Assembly: GCA_029834535.1 (NCBI GenBank)
Contig: JAQMWT010000514.1
Location: 1 to 42,660, forward strand
Source: Chrysophaeum taylorii
Lineage: Eukaryota; Sar; Pelagophyceae; Pelagomonadales; Pelagomonadaceae
Reading direction: 5' to 3'
DNA length: 42,660 nt
Below are positions 1-8,472 of this stretch, one piece after another. The notes beneath the pieces were generated by a model. It was not told the origin of the DNA. It searched no databases and saw nothing but the letters and a program-made list of their open reading frames with translations. The position numbers were made by a program, and so were the translations under genes. Every line of letters starts with the position of its first letter. Within the stretch, counting starts at the first letter, position 1.

Positions 1-1116
1 CGTTCAGTTACGTATTGCTCGACGAAGGATGGCAGATCAAGAAGGGAGCTGCAGGTATGACTCGTATCACGTTTTCGCCTCTCACCGGGCAAATCACCAA
101 GACCCAGGATGAGGTTAACGCGTGGTTTATGCAGTTGCGGCGTGTGATTGAAGGCGAGATCATGCCGCATGAAGGATGTGTCAACATGCAGCTAGAGGCA
201 AACGAGGACGTTTGTCATGCGACTCTCATGGCTGCTGTTGACGAGAATGAAGTCGAGGAGGATGTCTTGAGTGACAGACCTCCCCCCGAGCCACCTCCAG
301 GTGAAGAAGTGAAAAAAAAACACCAGAAATGGAGATGGAGGCGACTGCTAAGGAGCTGCAATCTAAACACGCCTCCTTGGTTTGGATACCCATCACCTAC
401 ACCTTTATCGTCGTCTATTTTGCTGGCGCTGGAGGATCAACGTTGGGTATTCGGCGATGCAATGAACTATATGGCACTTCAGCTCGCATTGTCTTGGCTT
501 TGGATGCTTGTCCACAAGCCCGAGCCACCTTTGTGCTCAGTTTTCCAAAAATCCCCTCTATTTTGCATGAGTTGGGGAAATCTCATCGTCGTACATACGA
601 CTTGGTGTTGTCGTATCTACACTCGAACTTTTGGATGCATTCTTATTTTCACGCAAGTCCGCCGTGTATCTATGGCTCGACTGCCAATTTGCACTACAGG
701 GACGCACGCAAGGGCGCTACTATTACTTCTTAGGTCCTGCGTCATTTCCGCAACGCACCGTACGTAATTGGACGATGGACGTTCGAGCAGGAACCATCAG
801 TGATCCCGTTTGTGCATCACCAATTTTATGTGCCACGCATCGTCGATTCTTACAGTATCACACCAGAATTGCTGTGCTCGCGCACGCGCCTACTTGCTTG
901 CAATATTCGCTTGGAACTGCCGTTATTATCGCGTGTACCACCGAACTTACGGGGCCGTTTGGGGCCAGCGTTGGGATTTACGGGTGGTCACCCGCTCATT
1001 ATAGTGAACAGTTTCTCATCCACGCGCCCGGCTATCGGCCCTGCCTTCACGGTGACGCGCAACAAATTACAAATGGGACCTCACTTCTCGAACACCCGTC
1101 CACTCACGTTGCAGAT
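1..1116 (+). mobile_element. Truncated Ty3/gypsy fragment carrying a cytosine-MTase domain
   Basis: Positions about 230-1116 match, in inverted orientation, the sequence at 41830-42660, so this is a second copy of the same gypsy subfamily. The first 230 bases encode the linker between protease and MTase, ending in an acidic and proline-rich stretch. Similarity stops at about 1116, inside MTase motif IX; the RT, RNase H and integrase that follow in the other copies are absent. The 5' end lies outside the window. It is a broken relic, not a working element. Confidence 0.85.
329..1116 (+). pseudogene. C5 cytosine DNA methyltransferase domain of gypsy element, frameshifted
   Basis: The frame starting at 329 shows MTase motif I (YFAGAGGSTLGIRR, the SAM-binding loop), motif II (VLALDAC) and motif IV with the catalytic cysteine (HASPPC, near 656-670). 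It stops at 733. The rest is in shifted frames: the motif VI-like region (WTFEQEPSV, near 770-800) and motif VIII-like CSRTRLL (near 870-890), then the beginning of motif IX (RPLTLQ, near 1095-1115). The order is that of bacterial and eukaryotic C5-MTases. Motif VI has Glu-Gln where Glu-Asn-Val is usual, as in the other gypsy copies here. At least one frameshift separates motif IV from motif VI, and motif X is missing, so no functional enzyme is expected. Confidence 0.8.
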
Positions 1117-1760
1117 CCAGATAGCTACACTATTATGTGTACGACACTGGAACATTTCACGCCTTTCACACCTATCTCCGTAAGAGGGTTTTCTCTCCGT
1201 AATACGGCTTTCCCTCTTTCCTTCCTTGTCCCCTTCCGCCCTTTTATCTCGGATTATGAAGAATTAGATCTGCAGTTCACTTCCAACAAGGAGTAGACCT
1301 CCAGATGCGTACCGTCGGGTATGGGGTTGTCTGTTTAAGTAGTGGAGGCTTCGTTCCTCGTTGTCAGTGTAAACGCTTCTATGGGACCTAATGTCCTTAA
1401 GGAGTTAGGGCTTAAATCCCTACCTTGTGTAGTAGCATGTGACAAGCGGAATGGTCTGTACACGCCACAGACTGCACGGTCTCCACCGCCCGGAGAGGTC
1501 AAATCTCCCAGGTTATGGGCCCAGATGCGTAGGCGTGTCAGCCCAACTGTGTTGTGCGTATAATGGGTGATCACTTGCGCGATTACGAGTACAATGCGAC
1601 AATGTGTTTGGCGGTAGTCTACTGTACATATCTGTTGTGTGACGGTATTTGACCACCAGTTATTGGTTTGTGACCGAGTTGGGTCGGCCACTGGTCATAC
1701 ACTCGCATAGCTAATAAAATAAAAACCTACAAAGCCGCGGAAACTTGTACGGGTTTTCCT
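1117..1760. other. No gene seen
   Basis: Between the truncated gypsy fragment and the AT-rich locus I see no convincing coding sequence or repeat shared with the rest of the window. Short open frames exist on both strands (1335-1691 minus, 1342-1563 plus) but have no recognisable motif and overlap each other. An AATAAA-like string occurs near 1713-1722. Confidence 0.5.
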
Positions 1761-1840
1761 CCATTCCCCAACAAAAGACTGACTCGAGAATTAATCCATA
1801 CTTCAGTCTCAAGTCATCCTGTTTTAAATAGCATGTTGAT

Positions 1841-2188
1841 TTGTTTGGTCTTGTAAATAAGCCCACGCTCAAAATAGCGTATTGTACATATGACCCGCAC
1901 TCAATAAACCCTTCATTCTTATTTGTCGAATCTGTCTATCAATCCTATAACCTATTTTTAATAGGTCACTGTATCAAAACAAAACCAATTTCCACTACGG
2001 ATATTTATAAGCAAGAACAAATCCTCGTTGATAAAATTAACGCTGGATTGCGCTTCCAACACAATTCAACGAAGGTAAGCTTACAAATTGAAGTGCTTCG
2101 CCGGCATATGACAAGTCCATACGTGGACTTCTGCTTCGATTCGTATGAAGCTTACACCGGAATTCTCCGGAGTATAACCAACTTCTGA
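1841..2188 (+). CDS. Unrecognised AT-rich open frame
   Basis: An open frame of 115 residues with AT-rich codons like the larger frame downstream. I do not recognise a domain. The last part (ILVDKINAGLRF to the stop) looks protein-like, the start is arbitrary. It lies about 130 bases before the open frame that begins at 2316, in another frame, so it may be an upstream exon or a frameshifted part of the same decayed gene. No signal peptide or membrane segment is evident. Confidence 0.3.
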   Translation: MFGLVNKPTLKIAYCTYDPHSINPSFLFVESVYQSYNLFLIGHCIKTKPISTTDIYKQEQILVDKINAGLRFQHNSTKVSLQIEVLRRHMTSPYVDFCFDSYEAYTGILRSITNF

Positions 2189-2315
2189 ACATGGTGATAT
2201 CATTTTCGCTCGATGGAAATGAAAAAATAAACGACTTACCACAATGAAGATGCGGCCTGATCATCTTATAACTTGGCACGTCAACTCGTCACATCAACTA
2301 TCAGTCGATGTTTGA

Positions 2316-3971
2316 AATAATCTCGAACGACTTTACTACCAAGAGTCATACAATCTCGTTCGTCCCGAATTAAATGAGGATGTTAAACGTGTCCTCACTT
2401 TATTACATACAAGATTACCTAAATCAATTGTGTATGATTCATCTCTAACTAACATATCCTTTACAGGTCTCTCTAATGCCGATTGGATCAAACACTGCGA
2501 AACTTACGCTGGTTTCTTGTACACATTTTTCAATCTAGAATCACAAGAACGCCCCGCTCTCGCTATGTGGTCTCAATTAAAGAAGATGTATGCACTTCCT
2601 AATAAACTACGTGCAGTAATGCTTTTAGCTTACCATTACTATAAGACAGTGTCATGTACAGATGTCACTGAGCTTAAATCTCAGTTTAATCGAATGTCCT
2701 TAAATGTCAATTGGTATGCCCATGTATTTGTCGAACAACTCCTTGCTTTCCAATCTCAGGCAAAGCAGTTAAATAATGATGCAGCATCAATCCAATTTAA
2801 TGATTCCATAATCACTCTCAAAGCTCACGAGGAGATCTATCGTCTATATGCAAATCCCTCGGATCACGAGCGCTATGCTCAGTCTTTATTGGAATGGTGT
2901 AAACTCTACGAGACACGCTCTGGGAACAACTCGGCTCACGATCCTGAAGTGTTGAAGCTAGTTGATCCTAACGACGTTCGTCCGTTATTGGAGTTCCTGT
3001 TAAAGATATATAATGAAACAAAGTTGTCCTCTAACCGACGCTTGGATAAACCCGCATCGTGGCTCCCTTACATCCCTGGTACTACCGCTACCAAGCCACC
3101 TAAGGTATTATTGATGGATACTATTCATCAATCCCACGACTCTCTAAATAATGCTTACTCGTTGTTAGCTACTGTGGCTGGACAGTCTGGCTTCAACGCT
3201 CGTAAGCTTCGTAATGCAAACGATAAAGCATCGACAATTTTACCTCGTGACACGTCGTACTATCGTCCACCTTCAAATTATAACATCAAAGGTACCAGTT
3301 TCGATCGTCCTGTCTACTCACACTCCTCTAACCGCAATGCATGCTCTAATATGTCTCTTATGGACCGGGCTACTTATCAAGTTGATCGTCTTCGCCACCT
3401 GTTTGGTAAATTACAGGAAGCGAATCCCAACCCCTCTACCGACTCTAAAATGGTACAGGAGGAAATGAAAAGCTTACTGAGTACCCTCTGGACAACCGCT
3501 TCACAAGCTTCGACACAGTCTTTAGATCCTGACGAAGCCACCCAAGTTCATCTCTACTTATCTCGAGTTGATACTATGTCCAATACCATAGTGAACCTCT
3601 TAGAAGCCGATAAGGAATCTCATGTTATAGAAGAAAAGTATCAAGCTGAAACTTCTGCCCCCGCAGCGTCCCCCAGTGATGCGGAGCAGAGGGGGACTGC
3701 TGAAACAGAGAAAATGGTTCACACTTATCTGTCCATCAAAGATGATGAAATCGATAACATTCCTCAGCCGCTACTGCAGCACATAAACGCCAAAGCCCAG
3801 AATGCTATTGTTCGTCGTCAAGCTCGGGAAACTTCCTCGCACTCCGAGCTCCCCAATACTCAACCCAACGAAGATAATGAAGATGGTACAGATCCCCCTG
3901 TGTTGCTACCGAAATTAATAATGGTTTCACACTCGTCGTTGTGCCTTCCGAACAAACGCAAAGTTTCATGA
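2316..3971 (+). CDS. Unrecognised large AT-rich protein, possibly gag-like
   Basis: This frame is open from 2316 to the stop at 3971, without a good ATG at its start (the first in-frame GTG is at 2430). The product, over 510 residues, is mostly helical in appearance and rich in Leu, Asn and Gln, with an acidic and Gln-rich C-terminal third (PNTQPNEDNEDGTDPP). No enzyme motif is visible. Its helical N-terminal two thirds followed by a charged tail would fit a retroelement Gag, but I see no clear sequence match to either Gag in this window. Codon use is distinctly more AT-rich than the flanking elements. The frame continues in a shifted frame at 3941, so the locus is broken or spliced. Confidence 0.5.
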   Translation, partial: NNLERLYYQESYNLVRPELNEDVKRVLTLLHTRLPKSIVYDSSLTNISFTGLSNADWIKHCETYAGFLYTFFNLESQERPALAMWSQLKKMYALPNKLRAVMLLAYHYYKTVSCTDVTELKSQFNRMSLNVNWYAHVFVEQLLAFQSQAKQLNNDAASIQFNDSIITLKAHEEIYRLYANPSDHERYAQSLLEWCKLYETRSGNNSAHDPEVLKLVDPNDVRPLLEFLLKIYNETKLSSNRRLDKPASWLPYIPGTTATKPPKVLLMDTIHQSHDSLNNAYSLLATVAGQSGFNARKLRNANDKASTILPRDTSYYRPPSNYNIKGTSFDRPVYSHSSNRNACSNMSLMDRATYQVDRLRHLFGKLQEANPNPSTDSKMVQEEMKSLLSTLWTTASQASTQSLDPDEATQVHLYLSRVDTMSNTIVNLLEADKESHVIEEKYQAETSAPAASPSDAEQRGTAETEKMVHTYLSIKDDEIDNIPQPLLQHINAKAQNAIVRRQARETSSHSELPNTQPNEDNEDGTDPPVLLPKLIMVSHSSLCLPNKRKVS

Positions 3972-4303
3972 CACAGTACGTGTTTGGTCAAAGCTCGACA
4001 CATGCCTGTGATGCAACAATGCTTAAACTGTACAACGAGTACAATTTGCCGCTAATGACTACGCCAGGGTATGCTGACACATGTGTTTCTCAACATGTAA
4101 TTAACTTTAAACGTTACGCTGATCCCATACACATCGTGAAGACCCGAGACCTTGTCACCCGCCATCCAGACTGCTACGGATACGCAGAGTATCACACATG
4201 CCACGATTATAAGAACCGTCATTCCCGCTCTCCCAAAGCATCCAAATGTGGGATATGTAAAGCTAGACGTTGCGCTTTTCCTACCCAAGCAAAACGACCA
4301 TAA
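3941..4303 (+). CDS. Continuation of AT-rich locus with Cys/His-rich segment
   Basis: This frame takes over from the 2316-3971 frame by a one-base shift and shares its codon use. It contains a Cys/His-rich stretch (HPDCYGYAEYHTCHDYK, then CGICKARRC) that could bind zinc, but the spacing does not match a standard retroviral CCHC knuckle. The start at 3941 is only the first in-frame start; the real junction is probably near 3925-3945. Function unknown. Confidence 0.4.
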   Translation: MPSEQTQSFMTQYVFGQSSTHACDATMLKLYNEYNLPLMTTPGYADTCVSQHVINFKRYADPIHIVKTRDLVTRHPDCYGYAEYHTCHDYKNRHSRSPKASKCGICKARRCAFPTQAKRP

Positions 4304-4679
4304 CGATCCCGATCTGCACATCATCAGCATGACTCAATGGGGAGAAGATAAACTTGATATACATCTTTATGGGGTTGAATTTAAAGGACAATCATCTATC
4401 CAGAGTAAAATTGACGATAATGTCAAGATTACTTTGTTTAGATTAAATAACTTGTTGCCCACTCTCCCAATTTATTCGCTACAACAAGCAAAAGCGCGTA
4501 AAATGGAACTTCGCTCATTACAGTTCAGACTAAGTGCTTTTAATGAACAACGCGAAATGCTTAAGCTATATTCCACCCTCATGGAACGCGTAATTTACGT
4601 CCCATGGCTCAAAACCATCTTGGAGTCAATGCATTCGCAGCTGCCTTACATACGCAAGCATTTCCCACCTCCCGTATGA
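4152..4679 (+). CDS. Continuation of AT-rich locus, unrecognised
   Basis: After a further frameshift near 4255-4300 the coding signal passes into this frame (from about FLPKQNDHNDPDLHI onward) and runs to a stop at 4679. The protein has a helical, Leu/Arg-rich segment and a C-terminal PYIRKHFPPPV. I recognise no family. Together with the two preceding frames it suggests one long polyprotein-like gene broken by indels, or a gene with introns whose borders I cannot place. Confidence 0.4.
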   Translation: MSPAIQTATDTQSITHATIIRTVIPALPKHPNVGYVKLDVALFLPKQNDHNDPDLHIISMTQWGEDKLDIHLYGVEFKGQSSIQSKIDDNVKITLFRLNNLLPTLPIYSLQQAKARKMELRSLQFRLSAFNEQREMLKLYSTLMERVIYVPWLKTILESMHSQLPYIRKHFPPPV

Positions 4680-4697
4680 CGCAAGGTTACCACACGT

Positions 4698-4882
4698 TTG
4701 CTTCACACAGTAACTTCGTCTCCTAGCTCACGAACACCTACTGTAACTCTACTTTGCTCTGGGATGTCCACTCCTGCCTTCTTGGCTTGGGCTTCTAATG
4801 ACTTGCGAATCAACATCAACGTTAAGGTTCTTGTTGAGAGCGACGAAAATCTCACGCACATGCGACGAAGACGTTTTGGTAA
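4698..4882 (+). pseudogene. 3' part of AT-rich locus, cut by gypsy insertion
   Basis: The short frame from 4698 (with FLAWASNDLRINI and KVLVESDENLTHMRRRRFG) runs directly into the 5' LTR at 4883. The sequence resumes after the 3' LTR at 13262, as shown by the GGTAA duplication on both sides. The last residues read past 4882 are encoded by the LTR and are not part of the original gene. Confidence 0.45.
4878..4882. repeat. Target site duplication of gypsy element, left copy (GGTAA)
   Basis: GGTAA immediately precedes the TGTGGCG start of the 5' LTR and is repeated at 13262-13266 right after the CGCCACA end of the 3' LTR. A 5-bp duplication is typical of Ty3/gypsy integrases. Confidence 0.92.
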
Positions 4883-5218
4883 TGTGGCGGCAACTCCCGC
4901 CTCCTAAGGCTTACCCCTCTTCTAGGGCCCCCCCTCATCAGGGGCACCCTACTCCGTTCCGATGATGTCAGAGTTTTCTCTGACATCATCTTCCTTTTCC
5001 GTGACATGTGTCACCCTGATTTCTGATTTCGATTATCCTTGATCATAAAGCAACAGCCGATCCTCAAGTTGAGAGGACCAGGCGCAGGAGTTGTTTGTGG
5101 TCGCGTGGCGGGAGAACGGCCATCCTCGTCCAGTGATCCCACCAAGGGCACGGACGCGATCGGCGAGCCAGGATTCGAAGGCACGCCAGGTAGCCCTAAA
5201 ATTCCTCCTTACGCCACA
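4883..5218 (+). repeat. 5' LTR of full-length gypsy element
   Basis: A 336-bp LTR with TG...CA ends, extended to a 7-bp inverted terminal repeat TGTGGCG/CGCCACA. It matches 12926-13261 base for base except for two 1-nt length differences in the stretch 5193-5207. It should hold the promoter and the transcript start; no TATA box is obvious. It contains a perfect hairpin (separate entry). Confidence 0.95.
4961..4990. promoter_or_regulatory. Perfect 13-bp hairpin with TTTT loop in LTR
   Basis: GATGATGTCAGAG, loop TTTT, then the exact inverse complement CTCTGACATCATC. The same structure is at 13004-13033 in the 3' LTR. As DNA the arms contain TGATGTCA/TGACATCA, one base from a CRE/bZIP palindrome; as RNA it would be a stable stem. 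Role in transcription, processing or packaging is inference. Confidence 0.6.
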
Positions 5219-5220
5219 GG

Positions 5221-5242
5221 TGGTGGAGGATACGAGATTCGA
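5221..5242 (+). promoter_or_regulatory. Primer-binding site (tRNA 3'-end complement)
   Basis: Two bases after the LTR, the sequence starts TGGTGGAGGATACGAG and continues into ATTCGA. Its complement reads as a tRNA 3' end: CCA, discriminator A, a 7-nt acceptor strand, a 5-nt T-stem and a T-loop containing TCGA in the correct positions. This supports priming of minus-strand synthesis by a host tRNA; the amino-acid identity cannot be told from this part alone. Confidence 0.75.
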
Positions 5243-5268
5243 GCGACTATATCGGTCGCAGCGAACTA

Positions 5269-5481
5269 GTGCATCTTGCATTCTCTACACGGTCCGGACA
5301 AGCCGTGCGCGCCCTGATCAAGCGCGCCGACAAGGAATTCCAGAAGGACCATTGCCGTGGGAAAGTTCCCGGCCGGATACGTTTGTCGTCGGAAGTGACG
5401 ACGCGCGATTTGGTGCTAACCGACGCGCAACCCGGGTACCGCTGCCGCAGGCGAGCGGGTGAGATCGCAACTCACGGATAA
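5269..5481 (+). CDS. Possible gag N-terminal segment, ending at in-frame TAA
   Basis: This 70-residue frame follows the primer-binding site and is in the same frame as the gag-protease frame, from which it is separated only by a TAA at 5479-5481. Residues are basic (Arg-rich). It could be the true Gag start with one disabling or leaky stop, or untranslated leader. An alternative frame (5091-5462) is open across the same DNA, so the coding frame here is uncertain. Confidence 0.35.
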   Translation: MHLAFSTRSGQAVRALIKRADKEFQKDHCRGKVPGRIRLSSEVTTRDLVLTDAQPGYRCRRRAGEIATHG

Positions 5482-7314
5482 GGCATTGTTTGCCGGGCAG
5501 AGACGAGTTCTGCCGCCCACCGTACGGATAGATTTGTCGGTGGAAGACGCACGCAACGACGATATTACGCGTGTCGTGGACGATTAGAAGTTCCGGAGCC
5601 GAAGGAGCACGAGAACGACGATGACTCATTATTTTGGACCCGTTCTGATCTCGGCCGACTAGAACGAGCCAGAGCCGATACGGAAGACGATGATGCTGCC
5701 GTCGAGCAGCTACGATATGAAGAACCGCCAAGCCGTCAGGATGAGACGAACGAGCGGAATGATGATGATGATAATGATGACGATGAAGAAGAGCACGATA
5801 CAGAAGTTGACGAGGAAGAAGAGCTAAACTACAACTACAAGCCCACGGAGAGACCGGCGGGAGGACGATCGACAGCTCCGTCAACGCGTGCAGAACCCCC
5901 GGATGCAACGAAAATGAATGAGTTCTACGAAGCTCACTTGCGGGCATTACGCGAAGAGAACGAACGCGCGCAAGAACGACTTTTAAAACTCTTAGGGGAA
6001 GAGAACGAACGAAAAGAACGGCTACACCGGAAGGAGATAAAAATAATGCGAGAGCAACTGCGTATGGCCAATGCTCGAGCAGACGCCCTCCAAGATCAAG
6101 CAAGCGCGTTGACACGGGAAATAGATGAATTGCGTATGCCGAATCGCCCGAGGCGAGCGAACGGTCTCGAGGGAGAATTCCGAACTTCGAAGGTACCGCC
6201 GCCCAAGCGAACGCGAGCGAAAGTCAGGAAGCCGCGCGACGACGACGACGAGTCGTCCGAGATGACCGAAATGTCGTTAAACTACGATCAAGAGCAATCC
6301 AAGTCGAAGGAGCTCACCCAAACCAAAATCCCCACAGAATCGAAGAAGTTGACCGAAACGTCGTTAAACTACGGGTCGAAGCCGTCTACCGCTTCTAACC
6401 CGGTGTCACCGTTGGTGGCACGATATGATTTGTCGTCAGCTGACACAACCCTCGGTCTTGACGACGCGCCGGAGTTATGTGTGAATCCGATTTACGAGCC
6501 CCGTGCAGCCGATGACGCCCAAAGTAAGGGACCCGCCGCTGCTACGCTCGATGCTATGAGTTTACCTCCGAACATTCAAGTGGATGGCACGTCGCCTCCA
6601 CGATCGATCGACGGTGCGTCGCAGAGGATTACCTCGAATGATAAGCGCGCACCTGAGTACACACCCCCCGGAGACGAGCGATTCAGAGCCCGATGTGCTC
6701 ACACTTCGTTGACGCCGCGAGATGGCAAGACGATCGAAGATGATTTGATTACCCTCAGTTGCTTAGATACGGGTACTTTAACGTTTATAGCCTGTCACAT
6801 CTACAGGAATCGTGACGGACCGAAATTCTCGACGACCATTGGTGTCGATGGAATGGCAGATGTTTCTTATATTTGCCGAGAAATGGTCAAAAAGTTGACC
6901 AAAGATCAGTTGATTTTCGATGAAGGCGAACTTCCGATTAAACGCAAGCTGTACGGATCAGGGTTGAATACGACGACGATCCATCGTTGGATCGCCCTTC
7001 GGGTCGCTTTCGCCGATGACTTTGCCGCTCCCATTGTTGCTATTGTAGCCGATACGAATTATCTGTTCCTGTTGGGAGGGCGCGATATACGAGTTTTAGG
7101 AGCCATTGTGGATTTTCCCCATGATCGGATCTGTTTTTGTCGAACCCAAGTCGTCTACGGGCGCAAGAAGATTAAAGTTAAGGATGAACGAGTCGATGCA
7201 CCAATCGTGACCTTTCGGTCTATTTACGATCGAAATCCGATAACCGTACCGATTTACAATCATCAACACGATGCCTTTCGGCAGAGTCTCGACCTGGTCA
7301 AGACTCGAGTTTAG
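5482..7314 (+). CDS. Gag-protease polyprotein of gypsy element
   Basis: The frame is open from 5482 to a TAG at 7312-7314; the first ATG of a well-formed protein is at 5914 (466 residues), but the acidic coding run at 5740-5830 suggests translation starts earlier. After the ATG, residues 5-75 form a clear coiled coil (repeats of EENER and Leu/Ala heptads), expected for Gag multimerisation. A basic linker (PPPKRTRAKVRK, about 95-107) could bind nucleic acid; no CCHC knuckle is seen. Residues about 300-405 look like a retropepsin: D312-G-M in GVDGMADVSYI replaces the usual D-T/S-G, followed by the flap-distal LFLLGGRDI (about 384-392) that resembles the ILG.D motif. The protein should self-assemble into particles and cleave the polyprotein. 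The TAG is followed in frame by the MTase frame, suggesting readthrough or a point mutation. Confidence 0.8.
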   Translation, partial: GIVCRAETSSAAHRTDRFVGGRRTQRRYYACRGRLEVPEPKEHENDDDSLFWTRSDLGRLERARADTEDDDAAVEQLRYEEPPSRQDETNERNDDDDNDDDEEEHDTEVDEEEELNYNYKPTERPAGGRSTAPSTRAEPPDATKMNEFYEAHLRALREENERAQERLLKLLGEENERKERLHRKEIKIMREQLRMANARADALQDQASALTREIDELRMPNRPRRANGLEGEFRTSKVPPPKRTRAKVRKPRDDDDESSEMTEMSLNYDQEQSKSKELTQTKIPTESKKLTETSLNYGSKPSTASNPVSPLVARYDLSSADTTLGLDDAPELCVNPIYEPRAADDAQSKGPAAATLDAMSLPPNIQVDGTSPPRSIDGASQRITSNDKRAPEYTPPGDERFRARCAHTSLTPRDGKTIEDDLITLSCLDTGTLTFIACHIYRNRDGPKFSTTIGVDGMADVSYICREMVKKLTKDQLIFDEGELPIKRKLYGSGLNTTTIHRWIALRVAFADDFAAPIVAIVADTNYLFLLGGRDIRVLGAIVDFPHDRICFCRTQVVYGRKKIKVKDERVDAPIVTFRSIYDRNPITVPIYNHQHDAFRQSLDLVKTRV

Positions 7315-8472
7315 GCTCGTTTGAGCACGATTAAAGATCTCCGAAGCCCGCCGCCGGAACGTAAGGTAGCCATGGCTACGCGGGGACATGCTACGACCAA
7401 ATTCTCCCCAGCTCCGGGAGAAGACGCGCGAGAAGTAATCGCTTATGCCGCGCGCACGCTTCAAATCGAGCCCGGTCGAACGTACAATCTACCGGTTATT
7501 TTGTCGAAGCCTATGGAAAAAGGACAGGTTTTCGTCGCTACGTTTGCTGAGAACGAGCAGTTGGGAGTTGTCGAAGGAATGTGTTCTTCTTGCGAAGAGC
7601 GCGACCGGTCAGCTGCTCGGGTGGCAGTTACTGCCACGGAAGAAGTGCCGACGATCGTCACTCAAGGCGAAGCCCTTGCGATTGGTGATATCGTTAGGTA
7701 CGGAGATGAGTTGAACGTCCCTACGATCAACGCACTTACGAAAGAATGTGAAGAAGGATACGAAAATGGGAACCTTTCTTTCACCGTTGCTGTCGCTAGT
7801 CATTTGACGCGATGCGACGAATCTCCCCCGCCGATGCTGCTGAGCACGGTGCAGAAGGACGCTATGACCGCTATGACGGACAAGTCCACCCTCAAACGAC
7901 CTGAAGGTAGCGACGATTTCGCTCGAAGGTCAGAAGAAGATGAAAAGAAATGCCGCGAGATCACCGAAGCGGAGATCCGCCGCCGATATGAAAAGGTTCA
8001 ATGGCTTCCAATCACTTATCGCAAGGTGGTGATGCTGTTCAGTGGAGCCGGAGGCAGTACTCTTGGTCTCCAACGAGCCAACGAAACGTGTGGGACGTCG
8101 TTTCGAGTCGTGTTGGCACTCGATGCGTCGGACACCGCCAACCAGATCCACCACAAGAACTTTCCGAACATTCCTGTGGTGCAGCACACATTGTGTGGTC
8201 GCTATGTTACAACCTTACGGTTGATCGAATCTTATTTACCCTACGCGGAATGGTCGTCGTCGATGTGTGTCGCGTCGCCACCCTGCGTACACTCCGCTCT
8301 GTGCAACTTGACCTCCAGAGATGTTGGGAAAGGAGTTACCGCTACCCACTGGACGATGAAATTATGCAAGATGGCTGGTTTCTTCATGTGGTTGATAGAG
8401 CAGGAGGCTTCGATTATTTCTTACGTTGCACGTTTGCACCCGTACGTATACGTCGTCAATTTTACGACATAA
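7315..8472 (+). CDS. Linker domain plus C5 cytosine DNA methyltransferase (motifs I-VI)
   Basis: In frame with gag-protease after the TAG. Residues about 45-130 form a beta-rich domain (PGRTYNLPVILSKP, GQVFVATF, then GEALAIGDIVRYG) of the kind found after protease in many retroelements; it recalls a dUTPase-like fold but this is tentative. The MTase begins near 8026: motif I MLFSGAGGSTLGL (SAM binding), motif II VVLALDAS, motif IV VASPPC with the catalytic Cys at 8284-8286, and a motif VI-like WLIEQEASI with Glu-Gln in place of Glu-Asn. Motif VIII follows in another frame after a shift in the TTTT run at about 8459-8463, which makes this frame end at TAA 8470. The enzyme family transfers a methyl group from SAM to C5 of cytosine. 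Position between protease and RT is unusual for gypsy elements. Confidence 0.9.
   Translation, partial: ARLSTIKDLRSPPPERKVAMATRGHATTKFSPAPGEDAREVIAYAARTLQIEPGRTYNLPVILSKPMEKGQVFVATFAENEQLGVVEGMCSSCEERDRSAARVAVTATEEVPTIVTQGEALAIGDIVRYGDELNVPTINALTKECEEGYENGNLSFTVAVASHLTRCDESPPPMLLSTVQKDAMTAMTDKSTLKRPEGSDDFARRSEEDEKKCREITEAEIRRRYEKVQWLPITYRKVVMLFSGAGGSTLGLQRANETCGTSFRVVLALDASDTANQIHHKNFPNIPVVQHTLCGRYVTTLRLIESYLPYAEWSSSMCVASPPCVHSALCNLTSRDVGKGVTATHWTMKLCKMAGFFMWLIEQEASIISYVARLHPYVYVVNFTT

Noticed and set aside
4961..4990. Bacterial-type intrinsic terminator
   Set aside because: The hairpin is inside an LTR of a eukaryotic retrotransposon and is not followed by a T-run.
5318..6115. 265-codon minus-strand open frame across the gypsy gag
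   Set aside because: It is antisense to the gag coding frame, has no motif and is caused by biased codon use on the plus strand.
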